Origin: Actinomadura macra NBRC 14102
GTDB taxonomy: Bacteria; Actinomycetota; Actinomycetes; Streptosporangiales; Streptosporangiaceae
Direction of reading: 5' to 3'
Length of the DNA stretch: 64,000 nucleotides
NCBI RefSeq assembly: GCF_001552215.1
Contig: NZ_BCQT01000020.1
Span: 1-64,000 of the forward strand
Below are positions 7,873-16,607 of the stretch, one piece after another. Under the pieces are notes generated by a model, which saw nothing but the letters and a program-made list of their open reading frames with translations, made no database searches and had not been told where the DNA came from. The stretch's first letter is position 1, and every line of letters starts with the position of its first letter. A program made the translations under genes and the position numbers.

Positions 7873-9459
7873 TTGATAGACCTGGTCGGTGAGCGTAGCC
7901 TGCGCGACCTGCTTGAGGAGCGCGTCGCGCGGTACATGGACAAGCAGTTCCTGGTCTGTGAGGACCGGCACGGCGACCGCACGGAGTACACGTTCCGGGG
8001 TTTCGCGGACGCGGTGCGCGCGGCGGCGCGCGGCTTCGCGGCGCTCGGGGTCGGCAAGGGCGACGCGGTGGTGGTGCATCTCGCCAACTGCCCCGAGTTC
8101 GTCATCTCCTGGTTCGGTCTGGCCTCGATCGGCGCCGTCCTGGTCCCCTCGAACACGGCGCACCGTTCCGCGGAGCTGGGGTACGTGCTCAACCACTCCG
8201 AGGCGGTGGGCGCGATCACTTCCCCGGAGCACCTGGCACTGCTCCGGTCGCTACGGCCGGACGCTCCATCGATCAAGTTCCTGGTACTCGCCCGGACCGC
8301 GGAGCCCCATGCGGGCACCGTCCCGTTCGGGGACCTGCTGGCCGGTGCCGGTGCCGGTGCCGCTGCGGGGGAGACGCCGTCGCCGGCGGTGCGGTCCGAG
8401 GACATCGCCGAGATGATCTTTACGTCCGGAACGACGTCGCTCCCGAAAGCCGTGCTGCTCACGCATGCCAACCAGTTGCGAGCCGGCGAGCGCTCGGCAC
8501 GCACCGTCGGCCTCGACCAGAGCGACCGGTTCCTGACCGCGCTGCCGGCGTTCCACGTCAACGCGCAGGGCGCGATCCTCGCCTCCCTGACGGTGGGCGC
8601 GACGTGCATCCTGCTTGAGCAGTACAGCGCCTCGAAGTTCCGCGAGCAGTGGAAGGCGCACGGCGCGACGACCACGAGCCTGGTGGCGATGCAGGTGCGC
8701 ACGCTGCTCGCGCAGCCACCCTCGTCCGCCGACCGGGACCACGGCATCAGACGGAACTTCTACGCGATCAATGTCGCCGATCGCGAGAAGGACGAGTTCG
8801 AGCGGCGCTTCGGCATCGAGCTGATGAACGGATACGGGCTGTCCGAGGCGATGACCGGGGTGACCCACGCCCCGGTCCACGGCGACCGCCGCTGGCCGTC
8901 GGTGGGTCTTCCCGCCTTCGACCGGCAGGTGCGCATCGTCGGCAAGGACGGCGACGAGCTGCCGCCTCACCAGGTCGGGGAGATCACGGTCTCCGGCGTC
9001 CCCGGGCGGACGTTGATGAAGGGCTACTTCAAGGACCCGGCGGCCACCGCCGAGGCGCTGCGCGACGGCTGGCTGCACACCGGCGACTTCGGCTATCTCG
9101 ACGAGCAGGGCTACCTCTACTTCGTGGATCGCCGCAGGGACGTCATCAAGCGCGCCGGCGAGAACATCTCGGCGAGCGAGATCGAGATCATCATCGGCGA
9201 TCATCCGCTGGTGGCCGAGGCGGCGGTCATCGGCATTCCGGACCAGGTGCGCGACGAGGCCGTGAAGGCGTACGTGGTGCCCAAGCCAGGTGCCGAGCTG
9301 GCGGCCGAGGACGTCGTCGCGCACTGCGCCGAACGGCTCGCCGGGTTCAAGGTGCCGACCGTCGTCGACATCCGCGCGCAGTTGCCCAAGACCTCCGTCG
9401 GCAAGGTCCATAAGGCGGCGCTGCGGGCCGAGGCCCAGAGCGAGACGACCGAGGAGTGA
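7873..9459 (+). CDS. Acyl-CoA synthetase, AMP-forming (CaiC-like)
   Basis: 528 residues of the ANL superfamily. Visible are the P-loop-like FTSGTTSLPKAVLLTH (usually TSGTTGxPK), the adenine motif NGYGLSEAMTG, the hinge TGDFGYLDEQGYLYFVDRRRD and the A10 lysine region PKTSVGKVHK. It activates a carboxylic acid with ATP and CoA. TTG 7873 is chosen because AAGGAGG is 5 bases upstream; GTG 7849 would place that site inside the gene. The adjacent CaiA-like dehydrogenase suggests the product is its substrate. A caiC-like assignment is by resemblance only. Confidence 0.88.
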   Translation: MIDLVGERSLRDLLEERVARYMDKQFLVCEDRHGDRTEYTFRGFADAVRAAARGFAALGVGKGDAVVVHLANCPEFVISWFGLASIGAVLVPSNTAHRSAELGYVLNHSEAVGAITSPEHLALLRSLRPDAPSIKFLVLARTAEPHAGTVPFGDLLAGAGAGAAAGETPSPAVRSEDIAEMIFTSGTTSLPKAVLLTHANQLRAGERSARTVGLDQSDRFLTALPAFHVNAQGAILASLTVGATCILLEQYSASKFREQWKAHGATTTSLVAMQVRTLLAQPPSSADRDHGIRRNFYAINVADREKDEFERRFGIELMNGYGLSEAMTGVTHAPVHGDRRWPSVGLPAFDRQVRIVGKDGDELPPHQVGEITVSGVPGRTLMKGYFKDPAATAEALRDGWLHTGDFGYLDEQGYLYFVDRRRDVIKRAGENISASEIEIIIGDHPLVAEAAVIGIPDQVRDEAVKAYVVPKPGAELAAEDVVAHCAERLAGFKVPTVVDIRAQLPKTSVGKVHKAALRAEAQSETTEE

Positions 9460-9461
9460 GC

Positions 9462-9962
9462 ATGGTGGATTGGGACGCGGTCTATGAATCCGCCCGCGGG
9501 CATGTCGGCGAGGTCACGCGCCGCCGGCTCGGACGCGTGAGCGCCACGCAGTTCCAGCGGTTCGCGGTGGCGGCCGGCGACTCCGGCGCCCGCTACTTCA
9601 GTGACGAGCAGGCGCGGGCCGAGGGGTTTCCCGGCGCGGTCGCGCCGCCGCTCTTCCTCTCCGCGACGTCGAACTGGGGAGCGGGCCCGGACGAGGCCGA
9701 CCTGCGTCCGGACGGTACCGGTCGGGATGGCCTGGTCGCCTTCCTGGCCGACGGACTGCGCCTCGTGGGCGGCGGTCAGGAACTGGAGTTCCTGAAGCCC
9801 GTGGTCGATGGGTGCGAGGTGACCCAGGAAGTGGTGGTCGAAGCCGTCGATCTCAAAAACGGCCGCTCCGGACGGTTCATTGTTTGCACTTTCCTCCGGC
9901 GTTTCCTGGATGAGCATGGCCACGAGCTCGTGCGCTGCCGCGAACGCTACATCGGCCGCTAG
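9462..9962 (+). CDS. MaoC/FAS1-type dehydratase-fold subunit
   Basis: 166 residues of the hot-dog fold, matching the N-terminal FAS1-type dehydratase domain (VSATQFQRFAVAAGDSGARYF, AEGFPGAVAPPLFLSA, GGQELEFLKPV). It lacks the full Asp/His hydratase-2 motif, whereas the next protein has it, so the two probably form a heteromer like ChsH2-ChsH1. Expected role is hydration of an enoyl-CoA made by the dehydrogenase at 6697. ATG 9462 has GAGGAG 5 bases upstream and follows the ligase stop by 2 bases. Confidence 0.82.
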   Translation: MVDWDAVYESARGHVGEVTRRRLGRVSATQFQRFAVAAGDSGARYFSDEQARAEGFPGAVAPPLFLSATSNWGAGPDEADLRPDGTGRDGLVAFLADGLRLVGGGQELEFLKPVVDGCEVTQEVVVEAVDLKNGRSGRFIVCTFLRRFLDEHGHELVRCRERYIGR

Positions 9963-9979
9963 GAGAGGGGACCCAGGAC

Positions 9980-10423
9980 GTGTATTTCGAGGACGTTGAC
10001 GCCGGGTGCGAATTGTCACCGCTGCGGAAGGCGCCGAGCAACGTGCAGCTGTTCCGGTTCAGCGCGGTCACCTGGAACGCTCACCGGATCCATTACGACC
10101 GGGATTACGCGGCCGCTGAGGGATACCAGAACATCTTGGTCCAGTCGCATCTGCACGGATGCTTCCTCGCCCAGGCTGCGCTGGCCTGGACGAGCGGCAG
10201 CGGAGTTCTGCGACGGTTCCGCTGGGAGAACCGGCACTTCGCGGTAGCGGGGGACACGCTCACCTGTACCGGGATCGTCAAGGACACATACCAGAAGGAC
10301 GGGTGGGGTCTGGTGGACATCGAAATGGAGGAACGCAACCAGGACGGCCTCCTGTGCGCGCCGGGCTGGGCAACTGTCGCACTGCCGCTGCGGGCGACCG
10401 ACAAGCGGGAAAGGGGGCACTGA
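9980..10423 (+). CDS. MaoC-like enoyl-CoA hydratase, catalytic subunit
   Basis: 147 residues. The hydratase-2 signature is present as FSAVTWNAHRIHYDRDYA, with His at the catalytic position and Asn in place of the more usual Asp. GTG 9980 is preceded by AGGAGAGGGG. The start of the dehydrogenase E1-alpha gene overlaps its stop (TGATG at 10421-10425), implying coupled translation. Probably the active partner of the subunit at 9462. Confidence 0.82.
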   Translation: MYFEDVDAGCELSPLRKAPSNVQLFRFSAVTWNAHRIHYDRDYAAAEGYQNILVQSHLHGCFLAQAALAWTSGSGVLRRFRWENRHFAVAGDTLTCTGIVKDTYQKDGWGLVDIEMEERNQDGLLCAPGWATVALPLRATDKRERGH

Positions 10424-11478
10424 TGTCGACGGCACTGATGTCGGATTCCGTGCCTGTCCGGCTGTACCGGACGATGAGGGTGATCCGGGAGTTCGAGATC
10501 ACGGCACAACGGCTGCTGGCGCAGAACCGGATCAAGGGCGGTCTGCACCTGTCGGTGGGACAGGAGGCGGTGGCCGCCGGGGTCTGCGACGTGCTGCGCC
10601 GTGCCGACCACATCACCAGTACCCATCGCGGCCACGGCCACTGCCTGGCCAAAGGCGGGGAGCCCGGGCGCATGATGGCCGAGCTGTTCGCCCGCTCGGC
10701 GGGGTACTGCGGCGGCCGGTCGGGCTCGATGCACATCGCCGACCCGCGGTCGGGGATCCTCGGTGCGAACGCGATCGTCGGAGGCGGCATCCCGATCGCG
10801 GTGGGGAGCGGGTTCGCCGGAAAGGCGCGCGGGGACGACCATGTCGCGGTGGCGTTCTTCGGCGAGGGCGCGGTGGCCGAGGGGGCGTTCCACGAATCCC
10901 TGAACCTCGCGGCGCTGTGGCGGCTGCCGGTGATCTTCGTCTGCGAGAACAACGAGTACGCGGAGCTGAGCCACATCTCGGTGCACCTGCCCACCCGGGA
11001 CGTCGCCGACTTCGCCGCCCCCTACGGGATGCCCGGCGTCATCGTGGACGGGAACGACGCCGTCGCCGTGCGCGAGAAGGCCGCCGAGGCCGTCGCCCGG
11101 GCCCGCGCGGGCGACGGCCCGACCCTGCTGGAGTGCAAGACCTATCGGTGGATGGGCCACTTCGAGGGCGACCAGCAGCGCTACCGCGACAAGGCGGAGG
11201 TCGAGCGGTGGCGACAGAACGACCCGCTGGAGCGGCTGCGCCAGAGCTACGTCGCCGCGTCCGGGTTGGGCGATGACCTCGCGGAGATCGACGCCGCCGT
11301 CCGGGACGAGGTCGCCCGCGCCGTGGAGTGGGCGGAGGCAGCCGAGCCGGCGGGTCCCGAGGCAGTGGCCGCCCACGTTTACCACGACGACGGGCCCTTC
11401 CGAACGGCCCCTGCCGTACCCCTCCAGGACGGCATGGTTCGACACGACGCCGTCGCCCCTCACGATCCGGCCAGGTGA
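10423..11478 (+). CDS. 2-oxoacid/acetoin dehydrogenase-type E1 alpha subunit
   Basis: 351 residues of the thiamine diphosphate E1-alpha family (AcoA/PdhA type). Motifs are THRGHGHCLAKG near residue 67, GGRSGSMHIAD, and the cofactor site GEGAVAEGAFHESLN with closing ENN; the family's usual GDG is GEG here. It decarboxylates or cleaves a 2-oxo acid or alpha-hydroxyketone with E1 beta. Size and the RGHGH motif favour the acetoin-dehydrogenase-like subgroup. ATG 10423 overlaps the previous stop. Genes 10423-13434 encode E1 alpha, E1 beta, lipoyl protein and acyltransferase, but no E3. Confidence 0.9.
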   Translation: MSTALMSDSVPVRLYRTMRVIREFEITAQRLLAQNRIKGGLHLSVGQEAVAAGVCDVLRRADHITSTHRGHGHCLAKGGEPGRMMAELFARSAGYCGGRSGSMHIADPRSGILGANAIVGGGIPIAVGSGFAGKARGDDHVAVAFFGEGAVAEGAFHESLNLAALWRLPVIFVCENNEYAELSHISVHLPTRDVADFAAPYGMPGVIVDGNDAVAVREKAAEAVARARAGDGPTLLECKTYRWMGHFEGDQQRYRDKAEVERWRQNDPLERLRQSYVAASGLGDDLAEIDAAVRDEVARAVEWAEAAEPAGPEAVAAHVYHDDGPFRTAPAVPLQDGMVRHDAVAPHDPAR

Positions 11479-11482
11479 TCCG

Positions 11483-12463
11483 ATGCGAAGCCTCAAGTAC
11501 TGGCAGGCGATCAACACCGCGCTGGCGGAGGAACTCGAACGCGACGAACGGGTGTGCGTCTTCGGCGAGGACGTCGGCGAGGCGGGCGGTCCGTTCGGCG
11601 CGACGATGCGCCTCCAGGAGCGGTTCGGCGAATGGCGGGTGCGGGACACGCCGATCAGCGAGGCGGTCATCATGGGCACGGCGGTGGGCGCCGCGATGGC
11701 CGGTATGCGCCCGATCGGAGAGATCATGTTCTTCGACTTCCTCACGCTCGCCATGGACCAGCTCGTCAACCAGGCCGCGAAGATGACCTATATGTCCAAC
11801 GGCGAGTACCACCTGCCGCTGGTCGTCCGGACGCTGTGCGGCGCCCATCGTGGCTCCGGCCCGCAGCATTCGCAGAACCTGGAGGCGTGGATCGCCGCGG
11901 TGCCCGGCCTGAAGGTGGTGTGGGGCTCCACCCCGGCGGACGCCCGGGGACTGTTGAAGTCGGCGGTCCGCGACGACGACCCGGTGGTGGTGATCGAGAG
12001 CACCGCGCTGTGGGCCACCCGCGGCGAGGTGTCCGAGGACCCGGATGACGTGGTGCCGATCGGCAGCGCGGCCATCCGCCGTACCGGCGCCGACGTGACT
12101 CTGGTGTCGTGGGGAGCCGCCATGCCCCGGGCGCTCGCGGCGGCGGACGCGCTGGAGGCCGCGGGTGTCAGCCCCGAGGTGATCGACCTCAGGTCGCTGC
12201 TGCCACTGGACGCCGCCACCGTGCTGGAGTCGGCGTCCCGCACCGGCCGCCTGGTCGTCGTGCAGGACGCCACCGCGCCCTGCGGCGTCGGCTCCGAGGT
12301 GGCCGCCCTGGCCGCGGAGCACATCTTCGGTGACCTGAGGGCGCCGGTGCTCCGGCTCACCCCACCCTTCGCGCCGGTACCCTCCGCGCGCCATCTGGAG
12401 GAGCTCTATTACCCGCAGTCCGCCGACATCTCGGATTCAGTCTTGAAGCTGTGCAATGCCTAG
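11483..12463 (+). CDS. 2-oxoacid/acetoin dehydrogenase-type E1 beta subunit
   Basis: 326 residues, normal for PdhB/AcoB. Recognisable segments are FGEDVGEAGGPFG, RVRDTPISEAVIMGTAVGAAMAGMRPI and the C-terminal transketolase domain ending in LRLTPPFAPVP. It forms the heterotetramer with E1 alpha and holds the thiamine diphosphate at the interface. ATG 11483 follows AGGTGA and the alpha stop by 4 bases. Confidence 0.9.
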   Translation: MRSLKYWQAINTALAEELERDERVCVFGEDVGEAGGPFGATMRLQERFGEWRVRDTPISEAVIMGTAVGAAMAGMRPIGEIMFFDFLTLAMDQLVNQAAKMTYMSNGEYHLPLVVRTLCGAHRGSGPQHSQNLEAWIAAVPGLKVVWGSTPADARGLLKSAVRDDDPVVVIESTALWATRGEVSEDPDDVVPIGSAAIRRTGADVTLVSWGAAMPRALAAADALEAAGVSPEVIDLRSLLPLDAATVLESASRTGRLVVVQDATAPCGVGSEVAALAAEHIFGDLRAPVLRLTPPFAPVPSARHLEELYYPQSADISDSVLKLCNA

Positions 12464-12496
12464 CGTTGCCGGCTGTGAAGCGCTTGGGAGGAACTG

Positions 12497-12742
12497 GTGA
12501 CGGACATCACCGTCCCCATGTGGGGGATGACGATGGAGGACGCGGTCCTGATCGCGTGGCTCAAGAACGTGGGGGACCGGGTGGAGCAGGACGAGCCCGT
12601 CGCCGAGATCGAGACGGACAAGGCCAGCGGTGAGATCGTCAGCCCGGAGACCGGAACCCTGGCGGAGATCCTGGTCCAGCCCGATGAGGAGGTGAAGCCC
12701 GGACAAGTGGTCGGCCGCCTCGAAACGGACGCAGCGGGATGA
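12497..12742 (+). CDS. Stand-alone lipoyl-domain protein (E2 lipoyl carrier)
   Basis: 81 residues consisting only of a lipoyl domain: the lipoylation loop EIETDKASGEI (Lys near residue 43) sits between the two symmetric beta sheets (TVPMWGMTMEDAVLIAWLK and GTLAEILVQPDEEVKPGQVV). Normally this domain is fused through a linker to the E2 acyltransferase. Here it ends in its own TGA, which overlaps the ATG of the acyltransferase (ATGA 12739-12742). GTG 12497 has GGGAGGAA upstream. The swinging arm must therefore work as a free protein. Confidence 0.88.
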   Translation: MTDITVPMWGMTMEDAVLIAWLKNVGDRVEQDEPVAEIETDKASGEIVSPETGTLAEILVQPDEEVKPGQVVGRLETDAAG

Positions 12743-13434
12743 CCGGCAGCGCGGACTACGAGGTCCTCGACGTCACCCGGCTGAGGCGCGCGATCGGGCG
12801 CCGGATGCGAGCCGCGGTCACCGAGATGCCGCACGTGACACTGCACCGCTCGGTCAGCGTCGAGGCGCTGCGGGACGAGCAGGCGCGTATCCGCGCGGCG
12901 CGGGGAGATCCCGCCGCCGCGCGGGTGACCCTCACCGTGCTCCTCGTCGCCATCGTCGCCGCCTCGCTGCGCGACGTCCCCCGGATGAACGGGCGCACCG
13001 AGGACGGTGAGCACCGCCTGTACCGGCAGGTCAATGTGGCGGTCGCGGTGGCCTTGGAGGACGGTCTCGTCGCGCCGGTCATCCGCGACGCCGACCGGCT
13101 CCCCCTCGCCGAGCTGGCCGTGGAACTGGCCCGGCTGACGGGCCGCGCCCGGGCCGGCCGGCTGAGCCCGGCGGACCTGGCCGACGCGACGTTCACCATC
13201 ACGAACCTCGGCACGTACGGGGTCGAACACTTCACGCCCATCATCAACCCGCCTCAGCTGGGCATTCTCGGCATCGGGGCCATCGTGCCGACGGTCCGGC
13301 TGGTGGACGGGCAGCCGTGTGATGTCGCCATGCTCGGGCTGAGCCTCAGCTTCGACCACGCGGTGAACGACGGGGCGCCGGCCGCCCGGTTCCTCGACGC
13401 CGTGGCACGGCGCATCGAGTCCCCTGACCTCTGA
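12739..13434 (+). CDS. 2-oxoacid dehydrogenase E2 acyltransferase, catalytic domain only
   Basis: 231 residues corresponding to the inner catalytic domain of E2 (starts LRRAIGRRMRAAVTEMPHVTLHRSV; active site FDHAVNDGAPAARFLD, the H-x-x-x-D-G motif). It lacks both the lipoyl domain, encoded by the preceding gene, and a clear peripheral subunit binding domain. It would transfer the acyl group from the separate lipoyl protein to CoA. Last gene of the operon beginning at 6697; the next gene is convergent. Confidence 0.88.
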   Translation: MTGSADYEVLDVTRLRRAIGRRMRAAVTEMPHVTLHRSVSVEALRDEQARIRAARGDPAAARVTLTVLLVAIVAASLRDVPRMNGRTEDGEHRLYRQVNVAVAVALEDGLVAPVIRDADRLPLAELAVELARLTGRARAGRLSPADLADATFTITNLGTYGVEHFTPIINPPQLGILGIGAIVPTVRLVDGQPCDVAMLGLSLSFDHAVNDGAPAARFLDAVARRIESPDL

Positions 13435-13542
13435 ACCCAGGTAGCGTGCTCGCGCCACGGCTGAGGCACGTTGCGGCAGGCCGTCCTAGCTAGGGCCGCA
13501 CCCCTGTGGGGGACGCCCGAACCCACGCCAGCCGCGGACGGG

Positions 13543-14214
13543 TCAGCCGCGCACGTTCCCGCGCCGTCGGCGCAGGAGAAGACAGCCGATGACCGCCGCG
13601 CCGAGAATCGCGCTGAGCAACGGTGCCGCCCGCTTCAGCACGGGTATCGCGACCGTGCGCCACGCGTCCAGGCTGTCTTCCGCGGCGGGCCTGGTCGGCG
13701 CGGGCCGGTCCGCGGCGGGCCTGGCCGGGCGCGCCGATTCGGCGACCGCGTCGGTCCAGGAGGCATCCGCGTCACCAGCGAGGCGCGCTCGCAGGTTGCT
13801 CACGAACGTACCGAGGATCGTGCTGGTCACTTCGGAGACCACTCCTCGACCGAACTGGGCCGGTCTTCCGGTGATGTTCAGGTCGGTGTGCACGTCCACC
13901 CGGGTACCGCCTCCGTCGGGGGTGAGTTCGGCCCGGATCGTGGCCGCGGCGGTCCCGCCTCCCCGTGCCTCCCGCCCGGACGCGCTGACCCGTAGCCGCT
14001 TGCGCTCGGTGTCCTTGTCCTCGATGGTCGCCACTCCCCGGTAGGTCAGCGACATCGGGCCGAGCTTGACGCGCACCCTGCCGTGGAACGTGTCGCCGTC
14101 GGTCAATTCCAGTTCGGCACCGGGAAAGCACTCCGCGAGGCCGGGGACGTCCAGCAGCGTCGCCCAGGTGATCTCCTGGTCCGCCGGGATGACGAACGTG
14201 TGATGCAGCTCCAT
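13543..14214 (-). CDS. CoxG-like SRPBCC protein with C-terminal membrane anchor
   Basis: 223 residues. Residues 1-150 are the SRPBCC/CoxG fold (start MELHHTFVIPADQEITWATLLD, then DVPGLAECFPGAEL). A Pro/Ala-rich linker follows, then a membrane segment at about 195-213 (LLSAILGAAVIGCLLL) and a basic tail. CoxG proteins accompany CoxSML-type molybdenum hydroxylases and in the CO dehydrogenase system help recruit the enzyme to the membrane. It is the last gene of the coxL-like operon, 22 bases after the small subunit. Confidence 0.85.
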   Translation of the reverse strand: MELHHTFVIPADQEITWATLLDVPGLAECFPGAELELTDGDTFHGRVRVKLGPMSLTYRGVATIEDKDTERKRLRVSASGREARGGGTAAATIRAELTPDGGGTRVDVHTDLNITGRPAQFGRGVVSEVTSTILGTFVSNLRARLAGDADASWTDAVAESARPARPAADRPAPTRPAAEDSLDAWRTVAIPVLKRAAPLLSAILGAAVIGCLLLRRRRGNVRG

Positions 14215-14236
14215 CTAGGTGTATCCCTTCACGGTG

Positions 14237-14725
14237 TCAGCCCGTGCGCCCCGCCGCGTCGCGGATCGCCTCACAGATGGACGTGTAGCCGGTGCAGCGG
14301 CAGAGGTTGGACGACACCACGTCCAGGATCTCCTCGTCGGCGGGGTCCGCGTTGCTCCGCAACAGACCGGTGCCGAGCATGATGAACGCGGGCGTACAGA
14401 AGCCGCACTGGAGCCCACCGTGCCGGGAGAACGCGAGCTGGAGCGAGCTGGGCGCCTCGGGTGTGCCGAGACCCTCGACGGTCTCCACCACACAGCCGTC
14501 GGCCTGGACGGCGAGCAGGATGCAGGAACGCGCAGGTTCGCCGTCCACCAGGACGGTGCAGGCCCCGCACACGCCGTGCTCGCATCCGCTGTGGACGCTG
14601 GTGCAGCCCTCGTCCCGGAGGAGGTCCATGAGGCTTGTCGCGGCGAGGACGGTCCGCCGCAACGGCGAGCCGTTCAATTCGAAGCCGACCGTGGTGTCGT
14701 GTGGCGGGTTCACGGGGACGGTCAC
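14237..14725 (-). CDS. Molybdenum hydroxylase small subunit, two [2Fe-2S] clusters (CoxS-like)
   Basis: 162 residues, usual length. The N-terminal plant-ferredoxin-type cluster motif C-E-H-G-V-C-G-A-C with a later C (RSC), and the C-terminal helical-bundle motif CGFC...CRC, give eight ligand cysteines. It relays electrons from the molybdenum site to FAD. Its start overlaps the stop of the FAD subunit by 4 bases (14722-14725). Confidence 0.93.
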   Translation of the reverse strand: MTVPVNPPHDTTVGFELNGSPLRRTVLAATSLMDLLRDEGCTSVHSGCEHGVCGACTVLVDGEPARSCILLAVQADGCVVETVEGLGTPEAPSSLQLAFSRHGGLQCGFCTPAFIMLGTGLLRSNADPADEEILDVVSSNLCRCTGYTSICEAIRDAAGRTG

Positions 14726-15609
14726 GACGGTGTCCCTTCCAGATCGTGGTGGCTGCGGAGAAGAGCCCTCTCCACGAGCACCCTGACCAGCCGCTTGCGG
14801 TAGGCCGAGGAGGCGTGCACATCGCTTGGCGGGTCAACCGTCTCACCGCACACGTAGGCCGCCTCAAGTACCGCCGGATGCACGTCCGAGAGCGGGCAGC
14901 CCTCCAAGACCTTCTCGGCTTCGGGGATGCGGACCGGTGTGGACGCCACGCCGCCGACCGCGATCCGGGCGTGCTCGCACCGGTCCGCGCGGCGCCCCAG
15001 AACGGTGGCGGCGGCGACGATGGCGAAGTCGCCCTTGCGGCGGGCGAACTCGACGACGTTGAGGGTGTGCGGCGGGCGCGGGAAGTGGATTCCGGTCAGG
15101 ATCTCGTCGGGTTCCAGCGCCGTGCTGAAAGGTCCTTCGAAGAAGTCGTTCGCGTCGATGCCGCGAACCCCGCGCCGGCTCAGCGCGTGGATCGTGCAGT
15201 CCAGGACGAGCGCGACCAGCGGCCACTCCGCCGCGCTGTCCGCGTGGGCAAGGCTGCCGCCGATGGTTCCCCTGGTGCGGATCGGCAGGTGCCCGATCAG
15301 CTCGGCGACCCTGCTCAGGGGTGCGAAGCCGGCCAGCGCCGGCGACGAACCCCGCTCCAGTACCCGGTGGGTGGCCATGGCCCCGACCGTGAGCCCGCCG
15401 CCGGTGCCGTGCGGCTCGATCGCCCTCAGCTCGCCGAGCCCGGCGATGTCGATCAGGACGGCGGGATGCGCCAGCCTCAGGTTGAGGACGGGCAGCAGGC
15501 TCTGGCCCCCGGCGAGTATCTTCCCGTCGTCGTCGCCCACCTCGGCGACCAGCTCCACGGCCTCGTCCAGCGAACCGGGCCGAAGGTAGGCGAACGGCGC
15601 GGCCTTCAC
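14722..15609 (-). CDS. Molybdenum hydroxylase FAD subunit (CoxM-like)
   Basis: 295 residues. FAD-binding motifs AGGQSLLP (near residue 32) and TIGGSLAHAD (near 110) are intact, followed by the CO-dehydrogenase flavoprotein C-terminal domain. GTG 15609 overlaps the stop of the upstream amidohydrolase as GTGA, giving a start that begins VKAAPFAYLRPGSLDEA as in other CoxM proteins. Confidence 0.93.
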   Translation of the reverse strand: MKAAPFAYLRPGSLDEAVELVAEVGDDDGKILAGGQSLLPVLNLRLAHPAVLIDIAGLGELRAIEPHGTGGGLTVGAMATHRVLERGSSPALAGFAPLSRVAELIGHLPIRTRGTIGGSLAHADSAAEWPLVALVLDCTIHALSRRGVRGIDANDFFEGPFSTALEPDEILTGIHFPRPPHTLNVVEFARRKGDFAIVAAATVLGRRADRCEHARIAVGGVASTPVRIPEAEKVLEGCPLSDVHPAVLEAAYVCGETVDPPSDVHASSAYRKRLVRVLVERALLRSHHDLEGTPS

Positions 15610-16607
15610 GGCAGGTCCAGGAGCTTCGCCGCGTTGCCGTGGCCGATGTCCGCGCGGGTGGCGGGGTCGAGGTCCACCGCGGCGAAGGTGTCCACGAAGC
15701 GGGACAGACCGCCGGGTACATGCGGATAGTCGGTGCCGAAGACGAACTGTCCGCTCGCGAACGTGTCGAGCGCGCAGCGCCACGCGGGCGGGTGGGTGCT
15801 CACCGTGTCGAACCAGACCCCGCGCAGGATCTCGCTCGGCGGGCTGGTGATGTGCTCCCGGCATTCCGGGAACTGGTGGAAGTAGTTGTCGAAGCGGTGG
15901 ATGAGGAAGGGGGTCGTCCCGCCCAGGTGGGAGAAGACCCAGCGGATGTTCGGGAACCGGCCGAACGTGCCCGAGTAGACCAGCCGGGCGATGCAGTTGG
16001 TCGTCTCGGCCAGGAAGTCGAGCGCCAGCGACAGGGCGTACTCCCGGGTTCCCTCGGTGGCGCAGGCGGTGGTCGGGTGCACCAGGACCACGCACCGGCT
16101 CGCGTCGAGGTCCGCCAGGATCGGCCGCAGGGACGGGTCGTCGAGGGGCCGGCCGGCGATGGTGGTGGTCAGCATCACGCCGGCGGCGGCCGGGTGGGAC
16201 AGCCCCCGGGCGAGCTCGCGGGCGGCCTGGTCCAGGTCGGGCAGTGGCAGGCTGAGCAGGCAACGCAGCCGCCCGTCCGACACGGCCGACATGTCCAGCA
16301 GTTCGTCGTTGAGATCGCGGGTCAGCGCGGCGCGCCAGCCGAGCGGGAACCGGTAGACGTTGGGCGCGGAGATCGAGACGAGCTGCGTGCGGATTCCCGC
16401 GTCGTCCATCGCGCGCAGCCGCTCGGCCACCGTGGGCATGGGTTGCGGCGCGGCCAGCGCCACCGCGCCGTCCTGGCGGACGACCAGCCGCGCGTCGTCG
16501 CGGAGATAGGTGGACAACCCGCTGTCCGGCCGTTGGCACGCGGCCAGGTACGCGTCCGGGTAGTGGTGCGCGTGCACATCGATTAGCGACGGGCCCATGG
16601 GCTTCAC
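15606..16607 (-). CDS. Amidohydrolase-2 family metal-dependent hydrolase/decarboxylase
   Basis: 333 residues of the ACMSD-like TIM-barrel group. Metal ligands: DVHAHHYP at the N-terminus, VHPTT in the middle, FSHLGG, and GTDYPH near the C-terminus. Such enzymes decarboxylate aromatic acids or hydrolyse ring-cleavage products. It is inserted between the large and FAD subunit genes of the molybdenum hydroxylase, overlapping both by 4 bases, so it very likely acts on the substrate or product of that enzyme. Confidence 0.87.
   Translation of the reverse strand: MKPMGPSLIDVHAHHYPDAYLAACQRPDSGLSTYLRDDARLVVRQDGAVALAAPQPMPTVAERLRAMDDAGIRTQLVSISAPNVYRFPLGWRAALTRDLNDELLDMSAVSDGRLRCLLSLPLPDLDQAARELARGLSHPAAAGVMLTTTIAGRPLDDPSLRPILADLDASRCVVLVHPTTACATEGTREYALSLALDFLAETTNCIARLVYSGTFGRFPNIRWVFSHLGGTTPFLIHRFDNYFHQFPECREHITSPPSEILRGVWFDTVSTHPPAWRCALDTFASGQFVFGTDYPHVPGGLSRFVDTFAAVDLDPATRADIGHGNAAKLLDLP

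Noticed and set aside
7873..9459. Calling the CaiA/CaiB/CaiC-like genes a carnitine pathway
   Set aside because: No CaiD/CaiT/FixABCX set is present, the genes are in separate operons, and the surrounding enzymes do not fit betaine metabolism. Similarity is at family level only.
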